Shown in pieces: positions 19,581 through 29,097 of a DNA stretch of 64,000 nt. The translations under genes and the position numbers were made by a program. The DNA lies in the NCBI GenBank assembly GCA_018402155.1, contig JAGYJG010000001.1, positions 570,198 through 634,197 of the forward strand, in the 5' to 3' direction. Within the stretch, counting starts at the first letter, position 1; each line of letters opens with the position of its first letter. This DNA comes from Bacteroidia bacterium (GTDB lineage Bacteria > Bacteroidota > Bacteroidia > NS11-12g > UBA9320). The notes under the pieces are model-generated. The model saw only the letters and a list, made by a program, of their open reading frames with translations, had not been told where the DNA came from and did no database searches.

Positions 19581-20516
19581 GTGAAAATTGGAATTATAGG
19601 AACAGGAAATTTTTCGGAACGAGTATTACACGCTCTTCGGACGAATAGTGCACTCACTATAGTTGGTGGATATGATTGTCATCCATACCCCGGTTTTCAG
19701 GTTTTCCCTACTTTAGATGATCTTTTTTCGGCAGTAGACAGTGTTCTTGTATTAGATATCTTATCCAGCAACTTCGAAACCTTGAGTCTTGCTGTGAAAT
19801 ACGGCAAACATATGTATATAGAAACTCCAGCATTGTGCGGTTCTAGAGATTTGCGAAAGCTCGAAATGCTGGCTTATGAGTCTAATACGTTTATTCAAAT
19901 AGGACTAAAACAAAGGTTTTACTCCTTTTTTGATGATTTAGATAAGTATGAGGTAACTCCTCGTATTATTGAAAGTAGCCGATTTGTTAAATTTAACAAA
20001 AAATCTACACAATTAAGTGTCATTGACGATTTAATGCTGCACGATATTGACATTGCTTTGAAGCTATGCTCTGCGGAAGTAAAATCAGTATACAGTACTG
20101 CTGTAGGTGTACTATATAAAGATCCAGATGTTGTAAATACTCGTATTGAGTTTTATAATGGTTGTGTGGCAAATTTGTCGGCAAGTAAAATTTCAAATAA
20201 AGAGGTGCACGAAACCAAGTTTTTCCAAAACAATACTTACTGCTCTATAGACTTTGTAAACCAGCTACTCAAGGTGCAAAAAAATACCGGCGAAGAAACT
20301 GAAATGGGAGAGGAGTGGGGTGTGCGCACAATCTACCGCCAAGCAAAAGATAGCGATGGATATATTACAATGCTCGGAAAAGAGATAAATTCGTTTTACC
20401 ATTGCATTACAAATAGTGTAGAACCCAATGCAGGAATTTTACAATATTTGCAACTCCAGTCAGTGACGGATAAAATAAAAGAGCAATTAGAACGCAATTT
20501 CACAACCAACGTTTAG
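19581..20516 (+). CDS. Gfo/Idh/MocA family oxidoreductase
   Basis: A 311-residue NAD(P)-dependent sugar-type oxidoreductase. It has the Rossmann loop GIIGTGNFSERVL at the very N-terminus and the EKP-like position occupied by ETPAL (near residue 81), a common variant. The start codon is GTG (MKIGIIG), since no ATG precedes the Rossmann strand. It is the first gene of a tightly packed operon with a lipoprotein and a polyprenyl glycosylphosphotransferase, so a role in making a nucleotide-sugar for surface polysaccharide is likely. The actual substrate is unknown. Confidence 0.85.
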   Translation: MKIGIIGTGNFSERVLHALRTNSALTIVGGYDCHPYPGFQVFPTLDDLFSAVDSVLVLDILSSNFETLSLAVKYGKHMYIETPALCGSRDLRKLEMLAYESNTFIQIGLKQRFYSFFDDLDKYEVTPRIIESSRFVKFNKKSTQLSVIDDLMLHDIDIALKLCSAEVKSVYSTAVGVLYKDPDVVNTRIEFYNGCVANLSASKISNKEVHETKFFQNNTYCSIDFVNQLLKVQKNTGEETEMGEEWGVRTIYRQAKDSDGYITMLGKEINSFYHCITNSVEPNAGILQYLQLQSVTDKIKEQLERNFTTNV

Positions 20517-20533
20517 TCCTTTTTACACTACCT

Positions 20534-21409
20534 TTGGTGGCGTTGCTTTTTGCAATGCCCGGTTGTAATGACAAAGAAGAGCCTATCCCATCGTATCTAT
20601 ACATCCCAAATATAGAGCTAGAAGTGAGTGCAGACGGCAGTCAAGGGAGCAATGCTCACGATATAGTAGATGCCTGGGTCTATGTCAATGGTAAGTTAAT
20701 TGGTGTTTTTGAAATGCCTTCTACCATCCCCATACTTGCATCCGGAAATAGTAAAATAAATGTCTTTGCAGGGATAAAAAAGAATGCAATAACAAGTCAG
20801 CGCATTCGGTATCCCTTATATCGCTCTTTTGATATAGACTTGGATTTGACTCCCGGAAAAGTAGATACCTTGATACCTCGAGTAGTATACAATCAAAATG
20901 CCAAATTTTCGTGGATAGAGGATTTCGAAGATGGAAATATTTCACTAGAAAAATCGGGAAACCTAACCACACATGATCTTCTTTTTATTACCACAGATTC
21001 TGCTGATGTTTTTGATTTTAATGGGACTACTAATACACGAAGCGGCAGGGTAAATATTCCTACCGGTTTTCAGATTTTCGAAAACAGAACCACAAAAGAA
21101 TATGAGCTACCACGTTTTGGACAAGATATTTACTTAGAACTCAATTTTAAGTGCAATACCGAATTAGTAGTGGGTATGTATGCACTTTTGGGTACCTCTG
21201 TACAGGGCTATTATCCTGTGGTCAATTTATTTTCTACCGTAGACGACATGGGAGAAATGCAATGGAAAAAGGTGTACATAAGTCTATCTGAAGATGTAAA
21301 TAACCCAGCATATAACGGTGCAGTTTTTAAACCCTTTTTGAAAGCTCAAAGTAATAGTACAGGAAATCCTCAATTGTTTTTTGATAATATAAAACTAGTG
21401 CACTTTTGA
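20534..21409 (+). CDS. Lipoprotein of unknown function in a polysaccharide operon
   Basis: I do not recognise the family. The mature part (about 280 residues) begins at a lipobox FAMPGC, followed by NDKEEPIP. It is beta-rich with no catalytic motif and ends in a galactose-binding-like sandwich pattern (FFDNIKLVHF). The start is a problem. The only standard codons are TTG 20534 or GTG 20537, giving a signal of about ten residues without a basic residue. The frame is open upstream to 20474 and an ATT at 20486 would give a full signal (RTQFHNQRLVLF...). It ends in a TTGA overlap with the next gene, which places it in the same operon. It may act in polysaccharide export or anchoring. Confidence 0.75.
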   Translation: MVALLFAMPGCNDKEEPIPSYLYIPNIELEVSADGSQGSNAHDIVDAWVYVNGKLIGVFEMPSTIPILASGNSKINVFAGIKKNAITSQRIRYPLYRSFDIDLDLTPGKVDTLIPRVVYNQNAKFSWIEDFEDGNISLEKSGNLTTHDLLFITTDSADVFDFNGTTNTRSGRVNIPTGFQIFENRTTKEYELPRFGQDIYLELNFKCNTELVVGMYALLGTSVQGYYPVVNLFSTVDDMGEMQWKKVYISLSEDVNNPAYNGAVFKPFLKAQSNSTGNPQLFFDNIKLVHF

Positions 21410-22818
21410 ACAAAAATCGGCTCATACTAAAATACATTGTCCTAGATTTTTTGGCAGCTATGCTGGCCTGGGGACTGTTTTTTATCTACCGAAAATGCTA
21501 TGTAGACGGAGGGTTTAATCCCTACTATTTGCGCTATGTTTGGATCGATAGCAAACTGTATCTGGGTTTGCTAGTTATACCATCTTTTTGGATTTGTTTG
21601 CACGCTTTGGTAGGCTTGTATAGGAGTGTGTATCGCAAAAGTAGACTCAAAGAGTTTTTACAAGTGCTCACTACGAGTGTATTAGGTGTCTTAGTACTCT
21701 TTTTTGTGGTACTGCTAGACGACGAGGTTTCGGTATACCAAAGTTATTATGAGTCTATCTTGGTTTTATTTGTTCTTCATTTTACGCCAACTTCGCTCTT
21801 CAGAATTATTCTCTCTTCGCGGATAGCATACAGAATAAAAAGTAGAAAAATTGGATTTCAAACCTTGCTCGTGGGTTCAGGACCGCGTGCTCAAAACATA
21901 TATTCAGAACTTAGTACGGCGAAAAAATCTGAAGGGCATTTTTTTAGAGGATACGTCAACATCAACGGAGAAAATACTGCCGTTACTAACCTTTCCAAAC
22001 TTGGTAGCAAAAATGAAATACCTGCTCTTATTGCACACTATGGTATAGACGAAGTTTTAATAGCCACAGAAGAACACCAAAAAGCGGAGATAGCCTCCAT
22101 CATAAGTATGCTCGACGGACTAAATGTAGTCATTAAAATAATTCCAGATTTGTATCAACACTTGGCAGGTATGGTGAAAATGGGCAATGTCTTTGGTGCA
22201 ATACTCATAGAAATAGAAACCAACGTGCTGCCTCCGTGGCAAAAATTTGTAAAACGTAGCTTTGATATATTGGCTGCTGTATTAGTGCTAGTTTTGGGTT
22301 TACCGTTTTATGTTGTAATAGCTGTTCTCGTAAAAATAGGATCCACAGGACCAATTTTTTATACCCAAAAGCGTATAGGTCTTGGAGGAAGATCATTTGA
22401 TATTATAAAATTTAGAAGTATGAAGGTAGATGCTGAGGCTGCAGGGCCACAGTTGAGCAAGGAAAACGACCCACGCATTACCCGTATTGGAAAAATTTTG
22501 CGCAAAACACGTGTAGACGAATTTCCGCAGTTTTGGAATGTGCTCGTAGGTGAAATGAGCTTGGTAGGGCCTAGGCCAGAACGTCAGTTTTTTATAGACC
22601 AAATACTGCAAAAAGCACCACATTATAAGCGGTTGCATAAGGTGAAACCTGGAATTACCTCCTGGGGACAAGTTAAATACGGTTATGCCGAAAATGTAGA
22701 AGAAATGATAGCTAGACTTCAGTATGATTTACTCTATCTAGAAAATATTTCCTTGATCTTGGACCTTAAAATTCTGATATACACTGTACTCATAATGATA
22801 CAGCGAAGAGGCAAATAA
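21406..22818 (+). CDS. Polyprenyl glycosylphosphotransferase (WcaJ/WbaP-type sugar transferase)
   Basis: A 470-residue membrane enzyme that starts surface polysaccharide synthesis by placing a sugar-1-phosphate on undecaprenyl phosphate. There are about four N-terminal membrane spans, a CoA-binding-like Rossmann domain (LLVGSGPRAQNIYSEL), a fifth membrane helix and the C-terminal catalytic domain. The catalytic domain shows KRSFDI, FYTQKRIGLGG, KFRSMK, the RTRVDE-like RKTRVDEFPQFWNVL and MSLVGPRPE. The start is TTG, overlapping the lipoprotein stop by four bases. It is the last gene of the operon. Polymerase, flippase and export genes are not in the window. Confidence 0.93.
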   Translation: MNKNRLILKYIVLDFLAAMLAWGLFFIYRKCYVDGGFNPYYLRYVWIDSKLYLGLLVIPSFWICLHALVGLYRSVYRKSRLKEFLQVLTTSVLGVLVLFFVVLLDDEVSVYQSYYESILVLFVLHFTPTSLFRIILSSRIAYRIKSRKIGFQTLLVGSGPRAQNIYSELSTAKKSEGHFFRGYVNINGENTAVTNLSKLGSKNEIPALIAHYGIDEVLIATEEHQKAEIASIISMLDGLNVVIKIIPDLYQHLAGMVKMGNVFGAILIEIETNVLPPWQKFVKRSFDILAAVLVLVLGLPFYVVIAVLVKIGSTGPIFYTQKRIGLGGRSFDIIKFRSMKVDAEAAGPQLSKENDPRITRIGKILRKTRVDEFPQFWNVLVGEMSLVGPRPERQFFIDQILQKAPHYKRLHKVKPGITSWGQVKYGYAENVEEMIARLQYDLLYLENISLILDLKILIYTVLIMIQRRGK

Positions 22819-22850
22819 AATCGTAATACAAGACTAAAAATAGGGAAGGA

Positions 22851-23600
22851 TTACTGTGTGTTGCTCAATGCGTCTAGCACAGCCATAGGCTCAGCTCTAT
22901 TGCGGTAGTCAGCATCCAAGTAGGCATAGGTTATTTTTTTGTCTGTACCGATTACATAGGTGGCTGCTAGGGGTAGTTCTCCCTTGTTATTCCCATTGTA
23001 GTCACTTAGCCCAAAGCCTTTTTCATAGTATTTTTTTACTTCAGGTGTCAGTTGGTATACTACACCATATTTTTTGGCGATAGCATTGTCATGGTCTGTC
23101 AGAAGTCCAAATTCTAATTCATTTTTACCTGCTGTAGCTAGGCTACTATCTGGTGCTTCGGGTGCTATGGCAAAAAGCTGTGCTCCACCTGCTTTGTAGA
23201 GTGGCAGCATATCTTGCATAGCTTTTAGCGTGAGATTGCAATACGGACACCAGCCGCCTCTGTACCATACCAATATGACTGGGCCTTTTTTTAGCTCGCT
23301 ATAGAGCGATATTTTTTCTCCTTTGGCATTGTTTAGCACAAAGTTTGGAGCGGTATTGCCTACTTGCAATGCTTTTTCGGTTATTTTAGCGTCTACTATG
23401 GCTTGTATCCCCGCTGCGTATACTTGTTTTTTGGTAGAATCTGCTGAGGCGTTAAACCCAGCTTTTTTCTCATCTAGCACGTCTTGCAGTATCCTGCTGT
23501 CTTTAGCCATATTTTCAAGCTGCGAGTTTTTTACCTCTTTAGGTTCGCTGGTGCATGCAGCCAAAAATATGGGAAATATAAATAGATAGGATTTTTTCAT
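22851..23600 (-). CDS. Peroxiredoxin-like (AhpC/TSA) lipoprotein
   Basis: A 249-residue thioredoxin-fold lipoprotein. The signal ends LAAC with Cys16. The AhpC/TSA domain runs from about residue 78 (VGNTAPNFVL). The active site is WYRGGWCPYC (Cys118, Cys121), the CxxC form of the peroxiredoxin-like group. It likely detoxifies peroxide or transfers reducing power in the periplasm. It stands alone, convergent with the sugar transferase. Confidence 0.85.
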   Translation of the reverse strand: MKKSYLFIFPIFLAACTSEPKEVKNSQLENMAKDSRILQDVLDEKKAGFNASADSTKKQVYAAGIQAIVDAKITEKALQVGNTAPNFVLNNAKGEKISLYSELKKGPVILVWYRGGWCPYCNLTLKAMQDMLPLYKAGGAQLFAIAPEAPDSSLATAGKNELEFGLLTDHDNAIAKKYGVVYQLTPEVKKYYEKGFGLSDYNGNNKGELPLAATYVIGTDKKITYAYLDADYRNRAEPMAVLDALSNTQ

Positions 23601-23703
23601 AACGATACAAAGATAACCGGAGTATGCAGACTTGTGGTCAAAACTGAATAAGGATTTGGTTTTTATAAATCGGCTACTTTATCAATGAGATTAGGCAGAA
23701 GTT

Positions 23704-24711
23704 TTAGACCACATTTACTTCCATTTCCAAATGGATAGCATACGTATTTTGTACACTCTTTTGTATTTCTTTGGCCAAGTTGTAAACTTCTTGCCCTTTG
23801 GCATTGCCATAGTTTACCAATACTAGAGCTTGTTTGGCGTGGCTACCGGTGTTTCCTATTTGTTTACCCTTCCACCCTAGGCTTTCTATGAGCCATCCTG
23901 CGGGTACTTTAGCTTGGTGCTCGTTTAAGGGGTAGCTCTTTATCTCTGGAAAATCTATTTTTAGCTTAGCTAGATGCGTAGTAGCTATAATTGGGTTTTT
24001 AAAAAAACTGCCGCTATTTCCAAGTATTGCCGGGTCTGGAAGTTTACTTTGGCGTATCGCTATCACAGCATTGCTCACATCTGCTAGGGTAGGAGCTGTT
24101 ATGTTTTGTTCTTTGAGGTGGTTTTCTATATCACCATAGCTCGTGTTTAGCTGATGGTTGCGCTTGGTAAGTTTTATTCCTATAGAGCTTATAAAGTATT
24201 TTCCTTTCGCCTGTTTTTTGAAAATACTCTCGCGGTATCCAAACTTGCATTCCTCATTGGTAAAGCGTACCTCGTTCATAGATACTAGGTCTATGGCTTC
24301 TACATACGTGAGCACGTCTTTTATTTCGGCACCATACGCACCAATGTTTTGCATAGGTGCTGCGCCTACAGATCCGGGAATAAGGCTCATATTTTCTAAG
24401 CCACCATACCCACGATGGATGCACCACAGCACGAGTTGGTGCCAGTTTTCGCCGCTAGCAATTGCTAGTTCTACGTGGTCTTGGTCTTCGGCCACAGTGT
24501 ATATTCCTTTGGTTTGGTTTATGATGACAGTTTGTTCTAGGTCTTGGGTAAACAAAACATTGCTACCACCGCCTAAGATAAGGCAATTATCACGATTTTC
24601 TATATCGGCTAATTCTTGCCATTGGGATAGAAAAACTACGTTTTGGGCATATACCTCTAGCCCGAAGGTATTGTACTTTTTGAGCGATAGATTGGTTTTG
24701 TGCTGACTCAC
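23704..24711 (-). CDS. murB: UDP-N-acetylenolpyruvoylglucosamine reductase
   Basis: Makes UDP-N-acetylmuramate, an early cytoplasmic step of peptidoglycan synthesis, using FAD and NADPH. It has 335 residues and follows the type I (E. coli-like) layout. Visible motifs are LGGGSNVLF (FAD), PGSVGAAPMQNIGAYG, FGYRESIFK, GNSGSFFKNP with the proton-donor Ser, and GWLIESLGWKGKQIG. The start codon is GTG (MSQHKTN), and an exact promoter box ends four bases before it, so the transcript is probably leaderless. Confidence 0.95.
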   Translation of the reverse strand: MSQHKTNLSLKKYNTFGLEVYAQNVVFLSQWQELADIENRDNCLILGGGSNVLFTQDLEQTVIINQTKGIYTVAEDQDHVELAIASGENWHQLVLWCIHRGYGGLENMSLIPGSVGAAPMQNIGAYGAEIKDVLTYVEAIDLVSMNEVRFTNEECKFGYRESIFKKQAKGKYFISSIGIKLTKRNHQLNTSYGDIENHLKEQNITAPTLADVSNAVIAIRQSKLPDPAILGNSGSFFKNPIIATTHLAKLKIDFPEIKSYPLNEHQAKVPAGWLIESLGWKGKQIGNTGSHAKQALVLVNYGNAKGQEVYNLAKEIQKSVQNTYAIHLEMEVNVV

Positions 24712-24715
24712 TGGG

Positions 24716-24723
24716 CAAAAATA
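24716..24723 (-). promoter_or_regulatory. murB -7 promoter box TATTTTTG
   Basis: Exact TAnnTTTG match on the minus strand. The box ends four bases before the GTG start, which implies a leaderless message. Confidence 0.5.
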
Positions 24724-24952
24724 GAACGGTATTTTGATATTAGCTCTTATTGAGTCAAAAGTTATGCGTGAGATGAGCAGCGGGAGTAATCATGAATTGC
24801 AGGCATACTATAACAAAAAATGCGTACAAGTAGGGATTTTGAAAAAAAGTACGGTATTATTGCGGGTACATGCTACTTGCAGGTTATTGGAGTAAAACCG
24901 CAGATCTAAAATAAACAATGAATTTTTTTTAGAACAAGTGACGTTTAAAAGT

Positions 24953-25141
24953 ATGACAGAGAATACGAAAAGAAATGTTGGAAATGGAATTGGTATTGGT
25001 GCAGCACTGGGAGTTTCTTTCGGAGCAGCTTACGGTTATCAATCTGGCAACTTAAAGCAAAGTATGGCAGTCGGACTTTCGATTGGCGTTGCCCTCGGAG
25101 CAATTTTTGACTTTACAATTAGAAAGAAAAATAGCGAATGA
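24953..25141 (+). CDS. Small glycine-zipper membrane protein
   Basis: A 62-residue protein beginning MTENTKRN. Two hydrophobic stretches, rich in Gly and Ala at helix-packing spacing (GNGIGIGAALGVSFGAAYGY and MAVGLSIGVALGAIF), form a glycine-zipper hairpin, with a basic tail RKKNSE. I start at ATG 24953 rather than an upstream GTG. The function is unknown. It opens the accessory stretch that runs to about 30.1 kb. Confidence 0.65.
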   Translation: MTENTKRNVGNGIGIGAALGVSFGAAYGYQSGNLKQSMAVGLSIGVALGAIFDFTIRKKNSE

Positions 25142-25597
25142 AACAACAAAAAACCGATAACATCTGGTATGGAAAATAACAATTTGATTTTTAAAGCAAA
25201 GGTTAGAATTCGCCGTCGTGGATTCTGTACAATATTAAAAGTGAAGTACTTTTTAATTCGCTAACTCTCATATATGAAAAATGTTGTAAAATACCATGCT
25301 AGATTGTTAAAAAGGTTTAAGACAATTGTTTAAATCATTAAATGAGACTCATTATATTTAAAAAAAGTGGAGGCAAATTAATCAAAAGGTGGTTCACAGA
25401 TTACAAAAGGAAATTTGTAGGTGAACTACTTAAATCATAAATAAGTTATAAAAATTATTTTTAAGACGTGATTAAAGGTAATAGGATGGACAGAATTATA
25501 GTTAGCAAAATTGAAAGAAATGAATAAAAATCAACTAACTAGTTTGGAAAAGGCAGGAATTGATATGCCAATTCTCAACTAGTTTTAATCATTATGA
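25142..25597. other. AT-rich stretch with degraded sequence
   Basis: About 455 bases with no full-length gene. Short open fragments are visible: a 31-codon frame from 25169 and a frame around 25506-25580 containing LAKLKEMNKNQLTSLEKAG. They look like decayed coding DNA, but I cannot name a parent gene. Base composition is clearly more AT-rich than upstream. Confidence 0.4.
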
Positions 25598-25862
25598 ATG
25601 AAGGAATATAATGAAGAGTTAGTAACGCAATTAGTTTCTCGAACTTGGGAGTATTGATAAAGAAGTTTTTTTATCAATAAATCAGTTTTGGATAAGGAGG
25701 AGAGGCTTCTAATGTTTTATCCAAACATTTAGCACAAACTATCAAGAACGCATTGAATTATGTCAAAGGTGAAAAAATCAAAGTGAAACTCAAATTAAAA
25801 TTGCTAATAAAATTATTTTATTTCTTAAAGAGGAGCTTAAGAAAGAAGAATTTGAAAATGAT
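25598..25862 (+). pseudogene. Frameshifted 5' remnant of the DUF3427 helicase gene
   Basis: From ATG 25598 the sequence codes for MKEYNEELVTQLVSR and then needs four frame changes to stay helicase-like. These are at about 25643, in the T7 run 25666-25672, at an extra AG near 25700-25703, and in the A6 run 25772-25777 (seven A would restore frame). The pieces (LGSIDKEVFF, INKSVLDKEE, EASNVLSKHLAQTIKNALNYVKGE, NQSETQIKIANKIILFLKEE) join smoothly into the intact frame at 25863. All lesions fall in 135 bases, and none was seen in the next 2.9 kb. Confidence 0.7.
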
Positions 25863-28736
25863 TTGATATCAGTAGAAGGTGAAATTTTGAAGGCGGTATT
25901 TACGAAAATCGACGCCCATTTTACAGATTTAAATTTACATCTCAGGGAAATTACTCCATATACTAGATTAACTCATAGTGAATTATTTACAGGAGGGAAT
26001 GTTGGACTTTCTCTTGAAAGCGAACTAAAAAAGGAAATACTCTCATCAAATCAAATCGACTTACTTGTTTCTTTTATTAAATTTAAAGGAATTATTATTC
26101 TAGAAAGAGAATTGATTGAATTTACAAAACGCGGAGGAAAACTGAGAGTTATTACAACTACTTATATGGGTGCTTCTGACTATAAAGCCATTCAACTTCT
26201 CTCAAAACTGGATAATACTAGAATAAAAATATCTTATAATTCAGGAAATGAGCGGTTACATGCCAAAGCATATTTATTTAAGAGGAATACAGGCTTTCAT
26301 ACTGGCTATATAGGTTCTTCAAACTTTTCTCGTTCTGCATTAACGGATGGACTAGAATGGAATCTTAAAATAACAACAAAAGAGGTTAGTCATATCATTG
26401 ATAAATTTCAAAAGACATTTGATTCTTATTGGAAAAGTGATGATTTTGAATTGTTTGATGATTCTATTCATAAAGAAAAATTAATTCAGTCCTTAAATCA
26501 GGGAAAATCAGGGAAAACATTAGACTTAAACCTTTCCTTTTTTGATATTAAACCTTTTCCGTTTCAATCAGAAATTTTAGAGAAATTAGATGTTGAGCGA
26601 ACTATTCATAATAGAAATAGAAACCTTTTAGTTGCTGCTACAGGTACAGGGAAAACTGTGATTTCCGCTTTTGATTACAAAAGGTTTAAAATAGATAATC
26701 CATCTGCTAAACTTCTTTTTCTTGCTCATAGAAAAGAAATTCTATTGCAATCTATCGCTGTATTCAGAGGAATTTTAAGAGACAACAATTTTGGAGAACT
26801 TTGGGTGGATGGTTTGGTGCCTAATTCTTACGAATTTGTTTTTGCATCTGTCCAAACAATCAATAACCGTTTAGACGAGATTAAATTTTCACCAGAATAT
26901 TTTGATTTTATTGTCATTGATGAATGTCATCACATGACAGCTAATAGCTATCGTGGGATATTAAACTACTTTAAACCCAAAGTTTTACTTGGTTTAACAG
27001 CAACCCCCGAAAGAATGGATGGGGGAGATATTCAAGAGGATTTTCACAATAGGATCGCTGCTGAAATTCGGTTACCTGAAGCATTAAATAGAAAGCTTTT
27101 ATGTCCTTTTCAATATTTTGGAATTACTGATAGCGTAGACCTCTCTAAAGTTGGATGGGAAAGAGGGCGTTATATAGGAAGTGAGTTATCTTCTGTTTAT
27201 ACAGCTAATGATAGAAGAGTTAGAGAAATCATTGATGCTTTAGGAAAATACACGAAAGATATCAATGATGTTCGAGCCATCGGATTTTGTGTCACAATGG
27301 ATCACGCAAGATTTATGGCCGAAAAATTTTGTCAAGCCGGTCTTAAAGCTGATTATCTAACAAGTGACAATAATCAAAATAGAGATAATGTTAAAAACCA
27401 ATTGCTTAAAAAGGAGATAAGTTATTTGTTTGTCGTAGATATCTTCAACGAAGGTGTTGATATTCCGGAAATTGATACTGTTCTTTTTTTAAGACCTACT
27501 GAAAGTTTAACTATATTCTTACAACAACTTGGGCGAGGGTTGAGAATGGCAGAAAATAAAGATTGTCTAACCGTATTGGACTTTGTCGGAAATGCAAGGC
27601 CAGAGTACAATTTTGAGAATAAGTTTAGGGCCCTAATCGGTAAAACAGCTACCACGGTTAAAAAGGAAGTAGAAGACAATTTCCCGCATTTACCTTTGGG
27701 TTGTTCCATTATTCTAGAAAAAAAAGCCAAACAGACTATTTTAGAAAATATTGCGGCATCAACTTCTTTAAACCGAAATCAATTAATTCAAAAGATTCGA
27801 AATTTTCAGCATCAAACTACCCTTGAATTAAACTTGAAGAATTTCGTTTGCTTTAATAACATCCCTCTTCAAATGATTTATAAAAGAGGGAGTTGGAAAA
27901 AACTTTGTTTTGAAGCAGGCAAATTAGATAGTTTTGATTCTACTTATGAAATTGAAATCACAAAGGCAATTTCTAATAGGTGGTTATCAAGTAGTTCAAC
28001 AAGCTATTTTAAATTTATTTTAAACCTTGCAAAGAAGAATTTTAGAATTTCACTGAGTGATTTTAACGATTCTGAAAAATTAATGCTATTAATGCTTCAT
28101 TATGATGTTTGGCAAATAGCTGGAAGATTTGATTCCCTAGAATCAAGTATCAAAGTACTAGGGGAAAACAAATTGATGTTAAATGAAATTATTCAAGTTT
28201 TAGAATTGCTCATTGATGATATTAGCTTTAAGGAAATAGAGATAAAATTACCATACATTCAACCGCTCAAAATTCACGCTCGTTACACAAGAGATCAGAT
28301 ATTAGCTGCATTTGGTTTAAGTACTTTCGAAAGAAAATCCCCCAGTAGAGAAGGAGTTGCAGAGAATCAATCATTAAACACTGAACTACTTTTTATAAAT
28401 CTAATTAAGTCTGAAGAAAATTTTTCTCCAACTACAATGTACGATGATTATGCAATCAACGAGACTTTATTCCATTGGCAAAGTCAAAATTCAGCAGGGC
28501 CAGAAACTCCGAAAGGAATTTCTTATATAAAGCACCAAGAGAAAGAAAAAAAAATCTTACTCTTTATTCGTGAAAAAAATAAAGATGAATATGGTAATAC
28601 TATGGGTTACGTTTTTATTGGTGAAGGACTTTTAAATGAGCATTACGGAGCAAAGCCTATGAATATTAAATGGGAATTAAATGAGCCGTTACCTCATTAC
28701 TTATGGAAAGATGCGGCCAAACTTAGAGTCGGCTAG
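25863..28736 (+). CDS. DUF3427-type DEAD/DEAH helicase with phospholipase D-like nuclease domain (5' end broken)
   Basis: A 957-residue open frame, probably the bulk of a protein that was about 90 residues longer. The domains run in order. A PLD-like nuclease has one HKD-type motif (His133, Lys135, then GSSNFS). A superfamily 2 helicase has AATGTGKT (258-265), DECHH (353-357) and LTATPER (378-384). Helicase C has EGVDIPEIDTV and QQLGRGLR. A long C-terminal DUF3427 region follows. It opens with TTG, and the first in-frame ATG is at residue 102, which fits a gene that has lost its true start. It is much more AT-rich than its neighbours, suggesting transfer. Such proteins are often thought to act in DNA repair or defence. 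It may be inactive or made as a shortened form. Confidence 0.8.
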   Translation: MISVEGEILKAVFTKIDAHFTDLNLHLREITPYTRLTHSELFTGGNVGLSLESELKKEILSSNQIDLLVSFIKFKGIIILERELIEFTKRGGKLRVITTTYMGASDYKAIQLLSKLDNTRIKISYNSGNERLHAKAYLFKRNTGFHTGYIGSSNFSRSALTDGLEWNLKITTKEVSHIIDKFQKTFDSYWKSDDFELFDDSIHKEKLIQSLNQGKSGKTLDLNLSFFDIKPFPFQSEILEKLDVERTIHNRNRNLLVAATGTGKTVISAFDYKRFKIDNPSAKLLFLAHRKEILLQSIAVFRGILRDNNFGELWVDGLVPNSYEFVFASVQTINNRLDEIKFSPEYFDFIVIDECHHMTANSYRGILNYFKPKVLLGLTATPERMDGGDIQEDFHNRIAAEIRLPEALNRKLLCPFQYFGITDSVDLSKVGWERGRYIGSELSSVYTANDRRVREIIDALGKYTKDINDVRAIGFCVTMDHARFMAEKFCQAGLKADYLTSDNNQNRDNVKNQLLKKEISYLFVVDIFNEGVDIPEIDTVLFLRPTESLTIFLQQLGRGLRMAENKDCLTVLDFVGNARPEYNFENKFRALIGKTATTVKKEVEDNFPHLPLGCSIILEKKAKQTILENIAASTSLNRNQLIQKIRNFQHQTTLELNLKNFVCFNNIPLQMIYKRGSWKKLCFEAGKLDSFDSTYEIEITKAISNRWLSSSSTSYFKFILNLAKKNFRISLSDFNDSEKLMLLMLHYDVWQIAGRFDSLESSIKVLGENKLMLNEIIQVLELLIDDISFKEIEIKLPYIQPLKIHARYTRDQILAAFGLSTFERKSPSREGVAENQSLNTELLFINLIKSEENFSPTTMYDDYAINETLFHWQSQNSAGPETPKGISYIKHQEKEKKILLFIREKNKDEYGNTMGYVFIGEGLLNEHYGAKPMNIKWELNEPLPHYLWKDAAKLRVG

Positions 28737-29097
28737 TTACGTAATCGGTTAATCTTATAGATTTTTGCTGGAGTTGCATTAGTTGATTTTTGTAATCAAC
28801 AAAGTGCGAAATTATAACATTAAAATCTGTTTGTTTACTCAAGACTCAGTTGATAAAGATTTGTTCTTTGAGTAGAGTTTCTATTATATGCTACCCTTTA
28901 ATAGTTCGGTGAAGGTTGAAAGAATAAATATTTTCAAACCATACAAAAACTACCACTCAATATTACCTAAACGCAATACTAATAAAGTAGCTAACTCAAT
29001 ATTCAGTTTTCGCTGCAGTAAGTGCACCCCAAAAAATTCCTACCTTCGCCACATCCAAAATGAACCTTAGGAGTAAGCTGACAAACCCCAAAAAAAG
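28737..29097. other. Intergenic region after the helicase
   Basis: About 360 bases. It holds a perfect stem-loop at 28782-28800 (GTTGATT, five-base loop, AATCAAC) without a T-tract, a TACCTTCG box at 29041-29048 and a 13-codon reading frame at 29060-29101. An open frame at 28888-29070 has no protein-like features and is not called. Confidence 0.5.
29041..29048 (+). promoter_or_regulatory. Putative -7 box TACCTTCG
   Basis: Matches the TAnnTTCG variant seen before several genes here. It lies 12 bases before the 13-codon upstream frame and 50 before the decarboxylase-like gene. Confidence 0.35.

Noticed and set aside
24158-24706. Open frame of 182 codons antisense to murB
   Set aside because: Entirely inside murB on the opposite strand, with no domain and no promoter. 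A composition shadow.
28888-29070. 60-codon frame upstream of the decarboxylase-like gene
   Set aside because: No signal, membrane or domain pattern. It runs over the promoter-like box at 29041.
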